From positions 62,001 to 126,000 of the forward strand of contig NZ_FMMP01000011.1 in NCBI RefSeq assembly GCF_900095725.1: DNA of 64,000 nt, written 5' to 3'. The translations under genes and the position numbers were made by a program. This DNA is from Cellulosilyticum sp. I15G10I2. GTDB taxonomy: Bacteria; Bacillota; Clostridia; Lachnospirales; Cellulosilyticaceae. The notes under the pieces were generated by a model. That model saw only the letters and a list, made by a program, of their open reading frames with translations. It had not been told where the DNA came from and ran no database searches. Below, in pieces: positions 34,270 through 42,560 of this stretch; position 1 is the stretch's first letter; every line of letters begins with the position of its first letter.

Positions 34270-36435
34270 ATGATGAATTGGTACAAAGGAATAGTATTAA
34301 GACTTTTATTACTCAGTGTATTATTGTTTATACCTAATGATGTTATGGCACAATCAGATAATACACTTACTAAAAATACGATAATTGAAGAAAAAGGATA
34401 TCGTTTTTCTATGGAAGATGCAAATCAACTTAAGATTCAATTAAATGATCCTGTCACGTATAAAGGAGATCCGCTTTTTTTCTATGTTAATCTAGAAGGT
34501 GCAAAATGGCTGGAATCTATGAATATATCTGTGCCGCCCAGTTATTTTACAGCAGCAACTTTTAAGAAAATAAGTGATACAAAGTTAGAAGTAAGGATAG
34601 GTAATTCAATTGGCCGCAGTACATATTACATTCCGTTATTAACTGAACTTACCGGCGGAGAGGCAAAGGTAAGCATTGATGGCGGGGCAACTGAAATTAG
34701 TAATATGCCTCTTACTGTATTTGCTGTTACAAGTGACCAAAAAGCAGTTGTTTCTGCAGGCGATATGACAGCCGTAAGAGAAGAGGGGACTACTGCTAAT
34801 ATTAGAATAGATGAGATCATAAAAGGAAGCCTAACAGAAAGTGCCCGTGCGGAAAATAGAATAATAACCCTGACACTGCTTAATCCAAATTATGAGTTTG
34901 AAAATGATAAACCAGTTGTGACACCAGGAAGGGCCTATTATGATATGTTAGGTATATCAACGAACTATGTAAGTGTTGGTAATAAATCAGATAAGAGTGT
35001 TATACGCATTCAGTTACCTCAAAGATCAGATATTAAGACTCAGGGAAGTTTAAATATTTCTCAGATTAAAGTGAAAGCTAAGTCAAAACAGCTACAATTA
35101 GGAAAAGTTCAGATACAAGTTAGTGGGCCTGAAATCCAAGACACCATTATTACAGTTGCAGAGATTTTAGATTATAGTATTAATGTCAGCAATAGGCTTA
35201 CTGCACCAAGTCAAATAAGAGTTGGCAGCAAAAACAATATAAGCTTTTCTATAAAAGAGCAGGTACTAGATAGTATGATCCCTGGTAAAACAGTAGAGGT
35301 CGTACTAAGTAAAGGATACTTCTCACCAAGGGCAAATGCCAGTATAACTGATTTAAAAGTAGAAAGTATTAAACTCAATAATCAAGATATTACAAGTCAA
35401 GTACCAGTTAATGCTATACAGAAGGAGGGCTTCTTAATAGGATTTAGCTTTGATGTACCAAAGGGTATCGATACGACTAAACTTAATGAAATACAATTTA
35501 ATAATGTTTTAGTTTATGCGCCAAATGGCACCGAAGGAGAAGTGAAAATCAGGGCGAATATAGCAGGCATAATGGACGCGGCGAGTGCATCAGTAGCTGT
35601 TATTAAGCCGTTAAGTGCAGTGAATATTGAACCTATTAGATTAAAAGCAGGCGTAAAGGATCAAGTAGGGGGCAGAATTATTATCACTGAAACAGATAAA
35701 GATATGATTCAAGCGGGGATCATTGAGCTAGAAATAGAGAAAGAATCAGGCATATCTTTTCCAAAAGAACCTATTGTGACTGTTATAACAGGAGATATTA
35801 AGCTTGGCGATGTTAGATATGACGGTGTGAATCCAAATGTGTTAAAAATAGATGTACTGCGTACCTCACGAAATGCTTCAAGTATTGAGATTAAGAATTT
35901 CGTAGTTACGGCAGATGGAACCGTGCCGGATGGTGGGTATAAACTAACGATAAAAGGAAGTGCTATTGCTCCTGATATAGCATCAGGCGCGTTAGAGTAT
36001 AATAACTTTATGATCATTGGAGCAGTTCAGATAGATGTAGTGCCTACTGCACCAGTCCAAAAAATTATCTCACAATTTATTATCGGCAGTGAAGCTTATG
36101 ATGTAAATGGAGAAAAAAGAAACATGGATGCAAAGGCTTATTTAGAAGGAGGAAGAACTATGGTTCCTCTAAGATATGTGGCGGATGCCATAGGTATTAC
36201 AAGTCGAGATATTAAATTTGCAAGTAGTACTGTAACACTTTTGATTCCTGGGCAAACCATTGTATTATACGATGGGGAAAGTATAGCCAAGGTTAATGAT
36301 AAAGAACTTCTTATAAATGGCAAGGTTATTGTTAAAGAAGGAAGAACCTATGTTCCGGTAGCGGAAGTCGCAAGACTTCTTGGAATAAAAGTAACATGGA
36401 TACCTGAGACAAAAACGGCTATTTTTGAGAAATAA
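34270..36435 (+). CDS. Secreted stalk-domain (copper amine oxidase N-terminal-like) protein
   Basis: 721 residues. Signal peptide to about residue 28 (DVMA|Q), a long beta-rich body with repeated adhesin-like sandwich segments, and a C-terminal stalk domain (about 605-721: GGRTMVPLRYVADAIGI .. VKEGRTYVPVAEVARLLGIKVTWIPETKTAIFE). This domain, called copper amine oxidase N-terminal in databases, is common at the ends of clostridial surface proteins and is not an enzyme. No LPXTG signal or membrane anchor is present, so it is probably released or wall-bound non-covalently. AAGGAG precedes ATGATG; the first ATG is used. Ended by a strong hairpin. Confidence 0.85.
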   Translation: MMNWYKGIVLRLLLLSVLLFIPNDVMAQSDNTLTKNTIIEEKGYRFSMEDANQLKIQLNDPVTYKGDPLFFYVNLEGAKWLESMNISVPPSYFTAATFKKISDTKLEVRIGNSIGRSTYYIPLLTELTGGEAKVSIDGGATEISNMPLTVFAVTSDQKAVVSAGDMTAVREEGTTANIRIDEIIKGSLTESARAENRIITLTLLNPNYEFENDKPVVTPGRAYYDMLGISTNYVSVGNKSDKSVIRIQLPQRSDIKTQGSLNISQIKVKAKSKQLQLGKVQIQVSGPEIQDTIITVAEILDYSINVSNRLTAPSQIRVGSKNNISFSIKEQVLDSMIPGKTVEVVLSKGYFSPRANASITDLKVESIKLNNQDITSQVPVNAIQKEGFLIGFSFDVPKGIDTTKLNEIQFNNVLVYAPNGTEGEVKIRANIAGIMDAASASVAVIKPLSAVNIEPIRLKAGVKDQVGGRIIITETDKDMIQAGIIELEIEKESGISFPKEPIVTVITGDIKLGDVRYDGVNPNVLKIDVLRTSRNASSIEIKNFVVTADGTVPDGGYKLTIKGSAIAPDIASGALEYNNFMIIGAVQIDVVPTAPVQKIISQFIIGSEAYDVNGEKRNMDAKAYLEGGRTMVPLRYVADAIGITSRDIKFASSTVTLLIPGQTIVLYDGESIAKVNDKELLINGKVIVKEGRTYVPVAEVARLLGIKVTWIPETKTAIFEK

Positions 36436-36455
36436 TAATTAGTTAAAGTCTTTCG

Positions 36456-36492
36456 CAAGGCTGGTACTTCATGTACCAGCCTTGTTTATTTT
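36456..36492 (+). terminator. Terminator after the stalk-domain gene
   Basis: CAAGGCTGGTAC pairs with GTACCAGCCTTG around TTCAT, then TTTATTTT. Confidence 0.92.
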
Positions 36493-36542
36493 GGTAAAAA
36501 ACATTAAAATAGGGTTATAAAAGAGATATAAGGAGAAAAAAG

Positions 36543-37301
36543 ATGTATTTTGATTCACATGCACATTATGATGATGAAAGTTTTGATGAAGATAGAGAGG
36601 TGATACTTAATAGTATGCCTTTAAATGAAGTAGATTTTATCGTTAATGCAGCTGCTGATATGGCATCTTGTTATAAGGGGATAGCATTAGCCGACAAATA
36701 TTCTTTTGTTTACTGCAGTATAGGTGTTCATCCTCACGAGGTGAAAGATTTACAAGAGCATGCAGTGGAAGAGTTAAGAAGTTTAGCAAGTAGAAAAAAA
36801 GTAGTTGCAATAGGAGAAATCGGGCTGGATTATTATTATGATTTCTCACCGAGAGATGTACAAAAAAGATGGTTTATAAAGCAGCTAGAACTTGCCCAGG
36901 AAGTAGAACTGCCGGTTATTATTCACAGCAGAGATGCAAGTGGGGAGACATTTGATATCATCAAGCAAAGTGGACTTAAAGAGGGGGTGATCCACTGCTT
37001 TTCGGGCAGCGTGGAACTTGCTAAAGAATATGTTAAAAGAGGGTTTTATATAGGGATAGGAGGGGCTTTAACTTTTAAGAATGCTAAAAAGACAGTGGAA
37101 GTTGTAAAAGAAATACCCATTGAAAGTATACTTATAGAAACGGATGCCCCTTATTTAACGCCAGTACCTTTTAGAGGGAAAAGAAACGATTCTTCATATT
37201 TAAAGTATGTAGTGGAAAAGATCTCAGAAATTAAAGAACTAGATGTCCATGCGGTAAGTGAGATAACTTGCCAAAATGCAAGAAAATTATTTAGGATATA
37301 A
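36543..37301 (+). CDS. tatD: TatD-family metal-dependent DNase
   Basis: 252 residues, TIM-barrel amidohydrolase-like nuclease. Metal ligands in FDSHAHYDD (residues 3-9), EIGLDYYYDFSPR (about 94), VIIHSRDA (about 127), HCFSGS (about 152) and ETDAPYLTP (about 200). Possible roles are 3'-5' DNA/RNA trimming in repair. In Bacillus the same gene (yabD) sits before yabE, rnmV and ksgA; here it precedes yabE and ksgA too. AAGGAG 8 bases before the ATG. Confidence 0.94.
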   Translation: MYFDSHAHYDDESFDEDREVILNSMPLNEVDFIVNAAADMASCYKGIALADKYSFVYCSIGVHPHEVKDLQEHAVEELRSLASRKKVVAIGEIGLDYYYDFSPRDVQKRWFIKQLELAQEVELPVIIHSRDASGETFDIIKQSGLKEGVIHCFSGSVELAKEYVKRGFYIGIGGALTFKNAKKTVEVVKEIPIESILIETDAPYLTPVPFRGKRNDSSYLKYVVEKISEIKELDVHAVSEITCQNARKLFRI

Positions 37302-37340
37302 CAGTAAATCGACATATAAAAAAATAGGAAATACGTAATA

Positions 37341-37378
37341 AAAAAACAGCTTTTGTAAAAAGCTGTTTTTTTATTTTT
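37341..37378 (+). terminator. Terminator after tatD
   Basis: AACAGCTTTT/AAAAAGCTGTT stem, followed by TTTTTATTTTT. Confidence 0.9.
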
Positions 37379-37878
37379 GTATACATATACTAAACTTTTA
37401 GGATATAATAATTAAATTTTATGAGGGGGAATAGATATGGAATATTTGCTAAAAAATATGAAAAAATACAAAAAAATGGATAGCAATCAAAATGTCTGTT
37501 AAAAAATGTAAAGTGATGCATAAAATTACAAACAAGAACATAAAATAGTTATTAATTAAATATTACATAATTATTAAGTTGAGATATTTATAATTTTTTT
37601 TTTGACACCTGGAAAGCCTTGATAAATGGTATGATTTAATGTATTTTTAAGCGTTTTTCCAACTAATTGAGAAAAAAATATTACAAAAAGCTTGAAAAAC
37701 TAAAGAAAATATATTACAATCTGAAATGTAGTTGCAATAAAACAAAAATTACATTTATTACCACATAACTGTAATCAAGTACGATTCACCAGATCAAGTG
37801 AGAAAATCTAATTGTTTTGATTAGTAGAGATACAACTAAACTTTTTATCAAAACGATTTATGTTTTAAGGAGGGAATC
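37379..37878. other. 500-base AT-rich region upstream of yabE-like gene
   Basis: It holds a possible 21-codon frame (37437-37502), the inverse of the ATTATGTAATA motif (37552-37575) and long A/T tracts. I looked for the cyclic di-AMP (ydaO) riboswitch that often precedes such wall genes and saw no match. The rest shows nothing I can name. Confidence 0.5.
37437..37502 (+). CDS. Possible 21-residue peptide
   Basis: MEYLLKNMKKYKKMDSNQNVC, after GAGGGGG at 6-7 bases. It is basic, amphipathic and ends in Cys. The ribosome site is good, but the composition also fits AT-rich chance. I report it as a weak candidate only. Confidence 0.25.
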   Translation: MEYLLKNMKKYKKMDSNQNVC

Positions 37879-38892
37879 ATGAAGAATCGAAGTAGAATCG
37901 CTTTATTGATTGTGATGCTATTTGTCTTAGGGACAGTTACCATTACAGCTTATCAATCTCTGTCTAAGGTTATTACTTTAATCGACGATGGAAAAGTGAC
38001 TCAATACCAAACAGATGCAAACAGTGTAGGAGAATTATTAAAGCAGTTAGAAATTACCCTAGAGGGTAAAGATCAAATAACACCAAGTGTTGATACAACA
38101 ATCGAAGACAATATGAAAATTACTATAAATAGATGGCGTCCAACTGTTAATTTTAATTTAAATGGTGAAACAATCCAATTTAAGACACAGCTTAAAACAG
38201 TAGGAGACATCATAACTGCTAAAGACTTACAAGATGCTAATGCATTATCAGTAACACCAAGCCTAGAAACGGCTATAGTTGATAATATGAATATTAGCGT
38301 TAAAACAAAAGAGATTAAGACCGTTATAGAGGATAGACCGATTGGTTTTAATACTATAGAAAAGACAACTACAGAACTTAACCCTGGTGAGACTCAAGTA
38401 GCACAAGAAGGGAAAAATGGACTTAAGCAGGTCACATTAGAAAAAGTGATTTTTGGCGGAGAGCTTGTAGAAGAAACAGTTAAAGAAGTCATTATAAAAG
38501 AAGAAGCACAAGATCAAATTATAATGATAGGTATTAAGAACCTTATTAACGATCCTTTAACGGGCAATAATTATGAGTATACAAAAGTATATAACATGGA
38601 AGCCACAGCTTATTCAAATTCAGGCGGCGACGGCAGAGGTATTACAGCAAGCGGGATAAGGACCTTTGTTGGCGTGGTTGCAGTAGACCCAAAGGTTATT
38701 CCGCTTGGAACAAGACTCTATGTAGAAGGCTATGGCGTTGCCTTAGCTGCTGATACTGGTGGTGCTATAAAAGGGCATAAAATTGATTTGTTTTTCCATA
38801 CTGAAAAAGAGTGCTATCAGTTTGGACGCAGACAAAGGACTGTCTATGTGCTGAAAGATCAGGGCATGAATGTTGCATCAATAAGAAAATAA
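37879..38892 (+). CDS. YabE-like secreted protein with DUF348, G5 and 3D domains
   Basis: 337 residues. Signal anchor (residues 6-26), two DUF348 ubiquitin-like units (about 30-80 and 85-135), a G5 domain (about 140-215: IGFNTIEKTTTELNPGETQVAQEGKNGLKQVTLEKV) and a C-terminal 3D domain (about 235-337: MEATAYS .. GIRTFVGVVAVDPKVIPLGTRLYVEGYGVALAADTGGAIKGHKIDLFF), with the three aspartates typical of lytic transglycosylase-like wall enzymes (Rpf/Sps-like). Expected role: peptidoglycan remodelling during growth or germination. AAGGAGGG before the ATG; own terminator after it. Confidence 0.93.
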   Translation: MKNRSRIALLIVMLFVLGTVTITAYQSLSKVITLIDDGKVTQYQTDANSVGELLKQLEITLEGKDQITPSVDTTIEDNMKITINRWRPTVNFNLNGETIQFKTQLKTVGDIITAKDLQDANALSVTPSLETAIVDNMNISVKTKEIKTVIEDRPIGFNTIEKTTTELNPGETQVAQEGKNGLKQVTLEKVIFGGELVEETVKEVIIKEEAQDQIIMIGIKNLINDPLTGNNYEYTKVYNMEATAYSNSGGDGRGITASGIRTFVGVVAVDPKVIPLGTRLYVEGYGVALAADTGGAIKGHKIDLFFHTEKECYQFGRRQRTVYVLKDQGMNVASIRK

Positions 38893-38910
38893 TAGTGAAT
38901 TAAATCAAGT

Positions 38911-38946
38911 AAAAAAGAAGCTGTTCAGAGATAGCTTCTTTTTTAT
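38911..38946 (+). terminator. Terminator between yabE-like gene and ksgA
   Basis: AAGAAGCT pairs with AGCTTCTT, then TTTTATT. Confidence 0.85.
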
Positions 38947-39003
38947 TGTCCTTGTTTTAACCTTTTAGGATATGGTATGATACAGCAAGAAGGAGTGAAC
39001 TTT

Positions 39004-39873
39004 ATGGATAAAATAGCAACAGCTCAAGGAACAAAGGCGATACTTAATAAGTATTCTTTTATTTTTCAAAAAAAGTTTGGACAAAACTTTCTCATAGATC
39101 CCCATGTACTCAGTAAAATTATTCATTCGTCAGCAATTACAAAAGATGATTGTGTACTAGAAATAGGACCAGGGATAGGGAGTGTTACAGAAGCACTTAT
39201 AGAGCACGCAGGTAAAGTTATTTCTGTAGAGATAGATAAGCATCTTATTCCTATACTGGAAGAACAGTTTAAAGAGGCACCAAATTTTAAACTTGTGCAT
39301 AATGATATATTAAAGGTTGATCTTAAAAAACTTATTGAAGAAGAGTCACCAGGTAAAAGGATTAAAGTTGTTGCAAACTTACCTTACTATATTACGACCC
39401 CTATTATTATGGCACTTTTAGAAAACGAGCTGTCTATAGAGAGTATTACGGTTATGGTACAAAAAGAAGTAGCTGACAGGCTGGCAGCTGGTCCTGGAAG
39501 TAAGCAGTATGGGGCTATTACTGTGGCTGTTAACTACTATGCTCAGCCTTATTTGGTAGCTAATGTGCCTAGAAATTGTTTTATGCCAAGGCCCAATGTA
39601 GATTCAGCAGTACTGAAACTAACTTTAAATAAAGAGCCCGTGGTGGATGTTGGCAGTACAAAGCAGTTATTTCAGATTATACGAGCTGCCTTTTCTCAAA
39701 GACGCAAGACACTGCTTAATACTTTAATGGCAAATGGAGAATTAAACTTATCTAAAGAAGCACTAAAACAACTGTTAGATGAAAGTGGTATAGGCGCATC
39801 CACAAGAGGAGAGACTTTGTCTTTGCAAGACTTTGCGAGATTATCTGATTATTTAGATAAACATAGGGTATAA
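39004..39873 (+). CDS. ksgA: 16S rRNA dimethyladenosine transferase
   Basis: 289 residues. It dimethylates two adjacent adenines of the 3' hairpin of 16S rRNA. Motifs: QNFLIDPHVLSKI (about 32), SAM site EIGPGIGSVTEAL (about 56), VVANLPYYITTPI (motif IV NLPY, about 127) and FMPRPNVDSAV. The start at 39004 is chosen because AGAAGGAG sits 8 bases upstream; an earlier in-frame start has no site. In Bacillus rnmV stands before it; here that gene is absent from this position. Confidence 0.96.
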   Translation: MDKIATAQGTKAILNKYSFIFQKKFGQNFLIDPHVLSKIIHSSAITKDDCVLEIGPGIGSVTEALIEHAGKVISVEIDKHLIPILEEQFKEAPNFKLVHNDILKVDLKKLIEEESPGKRIKVVANLPYYITTPIIMALLENELSIESITVMVQKEVADRLAAGPGSKQYGAITVAVNYYAQPYLVANVPRNCFMPRPNVDSAVLKLTLNKEPVVDVGSTKQLFQIIRAAFSQRRKTLLNTLMANGELNLSKEALKQLLDESGIGASTRGETLSLQDFARLSDYLDKHRV

Positions 39874-39995
39874 AAAAGTAGTTGACAGATGATGAGTTTA
39901 CAACTTATAATAAACCTAATTTTAAAAATAGAAGTTAATTAAGTGTATTTGTATAGAAAAATATTAAAAAATTTGATGATAAAGAGGATATAAAA

Positions 39996-40218
39996 ATGAA
40001 TCGTATAGACGAACTTGCAGGCAAATTTTATACATTCTTTTTTAGCTGGGGCTACTTTTATTTTAGCGCTGGTTATTTTTGCTGCAAACAAAATATACAA
40101 ACGCCTATTGGCATATACGTCTGATTTAATATATCTTACTTTAATTAAAATTAAAAGATATAAGGCTTTATGTCCCAGAGGGCATAAAGCCTTTTTATTA
40201 TTTATAGATTTTATTTAA
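39996..40218 (+). pseudogene. Small membrane protein, apparently frameshifted at a T6 run
   Basis: The ATG at 39996 (after AGAGGATA) opens a 42-codon frame MNRIDELAGKFYTFF.. ending at 40124. Removing one T in the run at 40038-40043 would instead join MNRIDELAGKFYTFF to LAGATFILALVIFAANKIYKR, a convincing single membrane helix with a basic end. That second frame runs into the terminator hairpin at 40162-40198, so its end is uncertain. It could be a real disruption, a sequencing error or chance. Confidence 0.35.
40162..40198 (+). terminator. Terminator before the aroF leader
   Basis: AAGGCTTTATG(TC) pairs with GGCATAAAGCCTT around CCAGA, then TTTATT. Confidence 0.85.
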
Positions 40219-40267
40219 ATCTAATAGGTCTATCGATCATCTAACACATGCTATCAACTTTCTAATG

Positions 40268-40289
40268 AGATATAGGGGCCCCTATATCT
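40268..40289 (+). promoter_or_regulatory. Perfect palindrome in the aroF leader
   Basis: The core GATATAGGGGCCCCTATATC is self-complementary over its whole length, extended by one pair on each side (22 bases). It is GC-centred in an AT-rich region and lies 2 bases before a strong ribosome site (GAGGGGG), so it may be an operator or hide that site in a cruciform or RNA stem. Confidence 0.5.
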
Positions 40290-40301
40290 GAGGGGGATAA
40301 C

Positions 40302-40586
40302 ATGAGATACTTTGTGAGAAGAGAAGGGCGGCCTAATAGATTAAGAACGTATTTAAAAATTGATTTAAGAACACAAACAACAGCATATAAGCTACATATT
40401 ATAAGGAGGAATAGGTATGATCGTCGTTACAAAACACACAGCATCAGAACAAGAAATTTCAAATTTGGTAGAGGAATTAAAAAGTGCTTACCCTGTAGAA
40501 ATACAAAAAATAACAGGCAGTGGGTGTACAGTTCTAGGTTTCATAGGAGATACATCATCTATAGATATGACGCAAATAGAAAATGA
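40302..40586 (+). other. Possible translated leader overlapping aroF
   Basis: An ATG at 40302 stands 7 bases after GAGGGGG and opens a 94-codon, very basic frame (MRYFVRREGRPNRLRTYLK..) that passes through the aroF ribosome site and overlaps the aroF start by 170 bases in another frame. Past the aroF start it has no protein-like features. If used, only the first part would matter, as a leader whose translation affects aroF. Low certainty. Confidence 0.25.
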
Positions 40587-41445
40587 TATCAGGGTTGAGC
40601 GCGTAATGCGAGTGACAGAGCCATTTAAAAAAGCCAATAGACACTTCCACCCAGATAATAGTATTTTCGAAATAGGCGGCAGAAAAATAGGTGGTAAAGA
40701 CATTGCCATTATAGCGGGACCTTGCTCTGTAGAGAGTGAAGAACAAATTGTAGGGATTGCTGAATCTGTTAAAGCTTCAGGGGCGACCTTTTTAAGAGGA
40801 GGAGCTTATAAACCTCGTTCATCACCTTACGCTTTTCAGGGACTAGAGGAGGATGGACTTGAGCTTCTTAAGATAGCTCGGGAAAAAACAGGTCTTCCTA
40901 TTGTTTCAGAAATTATGGATGTTAGAACTATTGAAAAATTTATAGATGATGTGGATATTATTCAGGTAGGGGCAAGAAATATGCAAAATTTTTCCCTTCT
41001 TAAAGAGCTTGGAAGAACAAGAAAACCTGTATTACTAAAAAGAGGGTTATCTTCCACAATCGAAGAATGGATTATGGCAGCTGAGTATATTATGGCTGGT
41101 GGTAATGAACAAGTTATTTTTTGTGAAAGGGGCATAAGAACCTTTGAAAGTTATACCCGTAATACTTTAGACTTATCAGCTATTTGTGCCATTAAGAAAC
41201 TGAGTCATCTTCCGATCATTGTAGATCCAAGTCATGCAACAGGATTAAAATTCATGGTAGAACCTATGTGTATGGCAGCTATAGCTGCGGGGGCTGATGG
41301 GCTTATCATAGAAGTACACAATAATCCTGCAAAAGCTTTATGTGATGGGGCTCAATCTATTACACCAGAAGCTTTTGGCAAAGTTGTTAATAAAATGAGG
41401 AAATACGCTGCAGTAGAAGAGCGCCAAATCAGTGAGGTGAACTAA
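40417..41445 (+). CDS. aroF: 3-deoxy-7-phosphoheptulonate (DAHP) synthase, class I beta with ferredoxin-like regulatory domain
   Basis: 342 residues. Joins PEP and erythrose 4-phosphate, the entry step of the shikimate pathway. The N-terminal ferredoxin-like domain (about 1-75: MIVVTKHTASEQEISNLVEELK..) is the feedback-sensing domain of Thermotoga-type enzymes; the barrel has AGPCSVESEEQ (about 106), FLRGGAYKPRSSPYAFQGL (about 127), ARNMQNF (about 187), KPVLLKRG and DPSHATG (metal His/Asp, about 270). AAGGAGG upstream. Its stop overlaps the pheA start by one base, so the two are coupled; together they supply phenylalanine. Confidence 0.96.
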   Translation: MIVVTKHTASEQEISNLVEELKSAYPVEIQKITGSGCTVLGFIGDTSSIDMTQIENDIRVERVMRVTEPFKKANRHFHPDNSIFEIGGRKIGGKDIAIIAGPCSVESEEQIVGIAESVKASGATFLRGGAYKPRSSPYAFQGLEEDGLELLKIAREKTGLPIVSEIMDVRTIEKFIDDVDIIQVGARNMQNFSLLKELGRTRKPVLLKRGLSSTIEEWIMAAEYIMAGGNEQVIFCERGIRTFESYTRNTLDLSAICAIKKLSHLPIIVDPSHATGLKFMVEPMCMAAIAAGADGLIIEVHNNPAKALCDGAQSITPEAFGKVVNKMRKYAAVEERQISEVN

Positions 41446-42401
41446 TGACAGGAGAAGATCATTATTATAATATTGGTGAAAAACTTAAGCTATCTATAGA
41501 AAACTTATATAAGAATAATGAATACTTGTTAACACAAATAGAAGAAGGCATCAAAGAGCAATCTAAAACAAATCCTATTGTAGGCTATCAGGGAGTTCAA
41601 GGGTCTTTTGGAGAAGAAGCCACAATCACTTACTTTGGAGAAGGAAACGCACGCTTTATTGCGCATGAGGAGTTTGAAGATATATTTGAAGCCCTAAAAA
41701 CAGGAACGATAGATTATGGTGTCGTTCCTATAGAAAATTCCAGTGCAGGTGAAGTACTTGAAGTTTATGATCTTATGATTAAACATAATATTTATATCGT
41801 AGGTGAACAGGTTATAAAAATAGAGCAGAATTTACTTGGACTAAAAGGGGCTTCTCTAGAAGGCTTAAGAGAAGTTTATTCTAAATCAGAAGCTTTATCT
41901 CAGAGCAAAGGGTTTTTAAGAGCGCATAAACATATTGAGGAAAAACCCTATGTTAATACAGCTATGGCCAGTCAATTTGTGGCCAAATCAAATGATATGA
42001 CCAAAGCAGCCATAGGAAGTAAAAGAGCTGCTAAGTTATATGGCTTAGAAGTGCTTAAAGAAAATATACATTTTAATGATAGTAATTGTACGAGATTTAT
42101 TGTACTTGCTAAAAACATGAATATTACAGAAGCGTGTGATAAAATAAGCATAGTATTTAATACTTCCCACACAAGCGGCGCCTTGTATCATATTTTAGGC
42201 CACTTTGCATACAATGGACTTAATTTACTCAAAATACAATCAAGGCCGCTGCAAGAAAAAACTTGGCACTACTTTTTCTTTGCGGATTTAGAAGGTAACT
42301 TGCAAGATGCCAATGTGCTTATAGCACTTGGAAAAGTTCAAGAGCAAAGTGAGTATTTTAAAATACTAGGTAATTATAAAAGTCATGATCAAGAAGGATA
42401 A
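41445..42401 (+). CDS. pheA: Prephenate dehydratase with ACT domain
   Basis: 318 residues. Converts prephenate to phenylpyruvate. Catalytic domain: VGYQGVQGSFGEEA (about 44), GTIDYGVVPIENSSAGEV, then the TRF-type motif CTRFIVLAK (about 218); C-terminal ACT domain with TSGALYHILGHFAYNGLNLLKIQSRP (about 240-265), the Phe feedback site. The N-terminal 40 residues are helical but too short for a chorismate mutase domain, which in many clostridial PheA proteins would precede. Chorismate mutase must then be encoded elsewhere, or the short helix is its relic. Coupled to aroF. Confidence 0.93.
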   Translation: MTGEDHYYNIGEKLKLSIENLYKNNEYLLTQIEEGIKEQSKTNPIVGYQGVQGSFGEEATITYFGEGNARFIAHEEFEDIFEALKTGTIDYGVVPIENSSAGEVLEVYDLMIKHNIYIVGEQVIKIEQNLLGLKGASLEGLREVYSKSEALSQSKGFLRAHKHIEEKPYVNTAMASQFVAKSNDMTKAAIGSKRAAKLYGLEVLKENIHFNDSNCTRFIVLAKNMNITEACDKISIVFNTSHTSGALYHILGHFAYNGLNLLKIQSRPLQEKTWHYFFFADLEGNLQDANVLIALGKVQEQSEYFKILGNYKSHDQEG

Positions 42402-42476
42402 GTATGATAGGTAAGAAGCTCTGTAAGAGTTGCGAATCTTCCCAAACAAGCTAAGGTTGAAATAGAGACAATTGCG

Positions 42477-42506
42477 ACATTGTAGTCATAAGACTACAAT
42501 GTTTTT
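42477..42506 (+). terminator. Terminator after pheA
   Basis: ACATTGTAGTC pairs with GACTACAATGT around ATAA, then TTTTC. Confidence 0.9.
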
Positions 42507-42560
42507 CATATACATAGTATAGAATTTTAATGTGATGGGACAACAAAAGGGGATGATACT

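Noticed and set aside
34270-36435. Copper amine oxidase
   Set aside because: Only the stalk domain that gave the family its name is present; there is no oxidase domain or TPQ site.
37380-37878. Cyclic di-AMP (ydaO) riboswitch before the yabE-like gene
   Set aside because: Such switches often precede 3D-domain wall genes, but none of the conserved GC-rich blocks is visible; the region is nearly all A and T.
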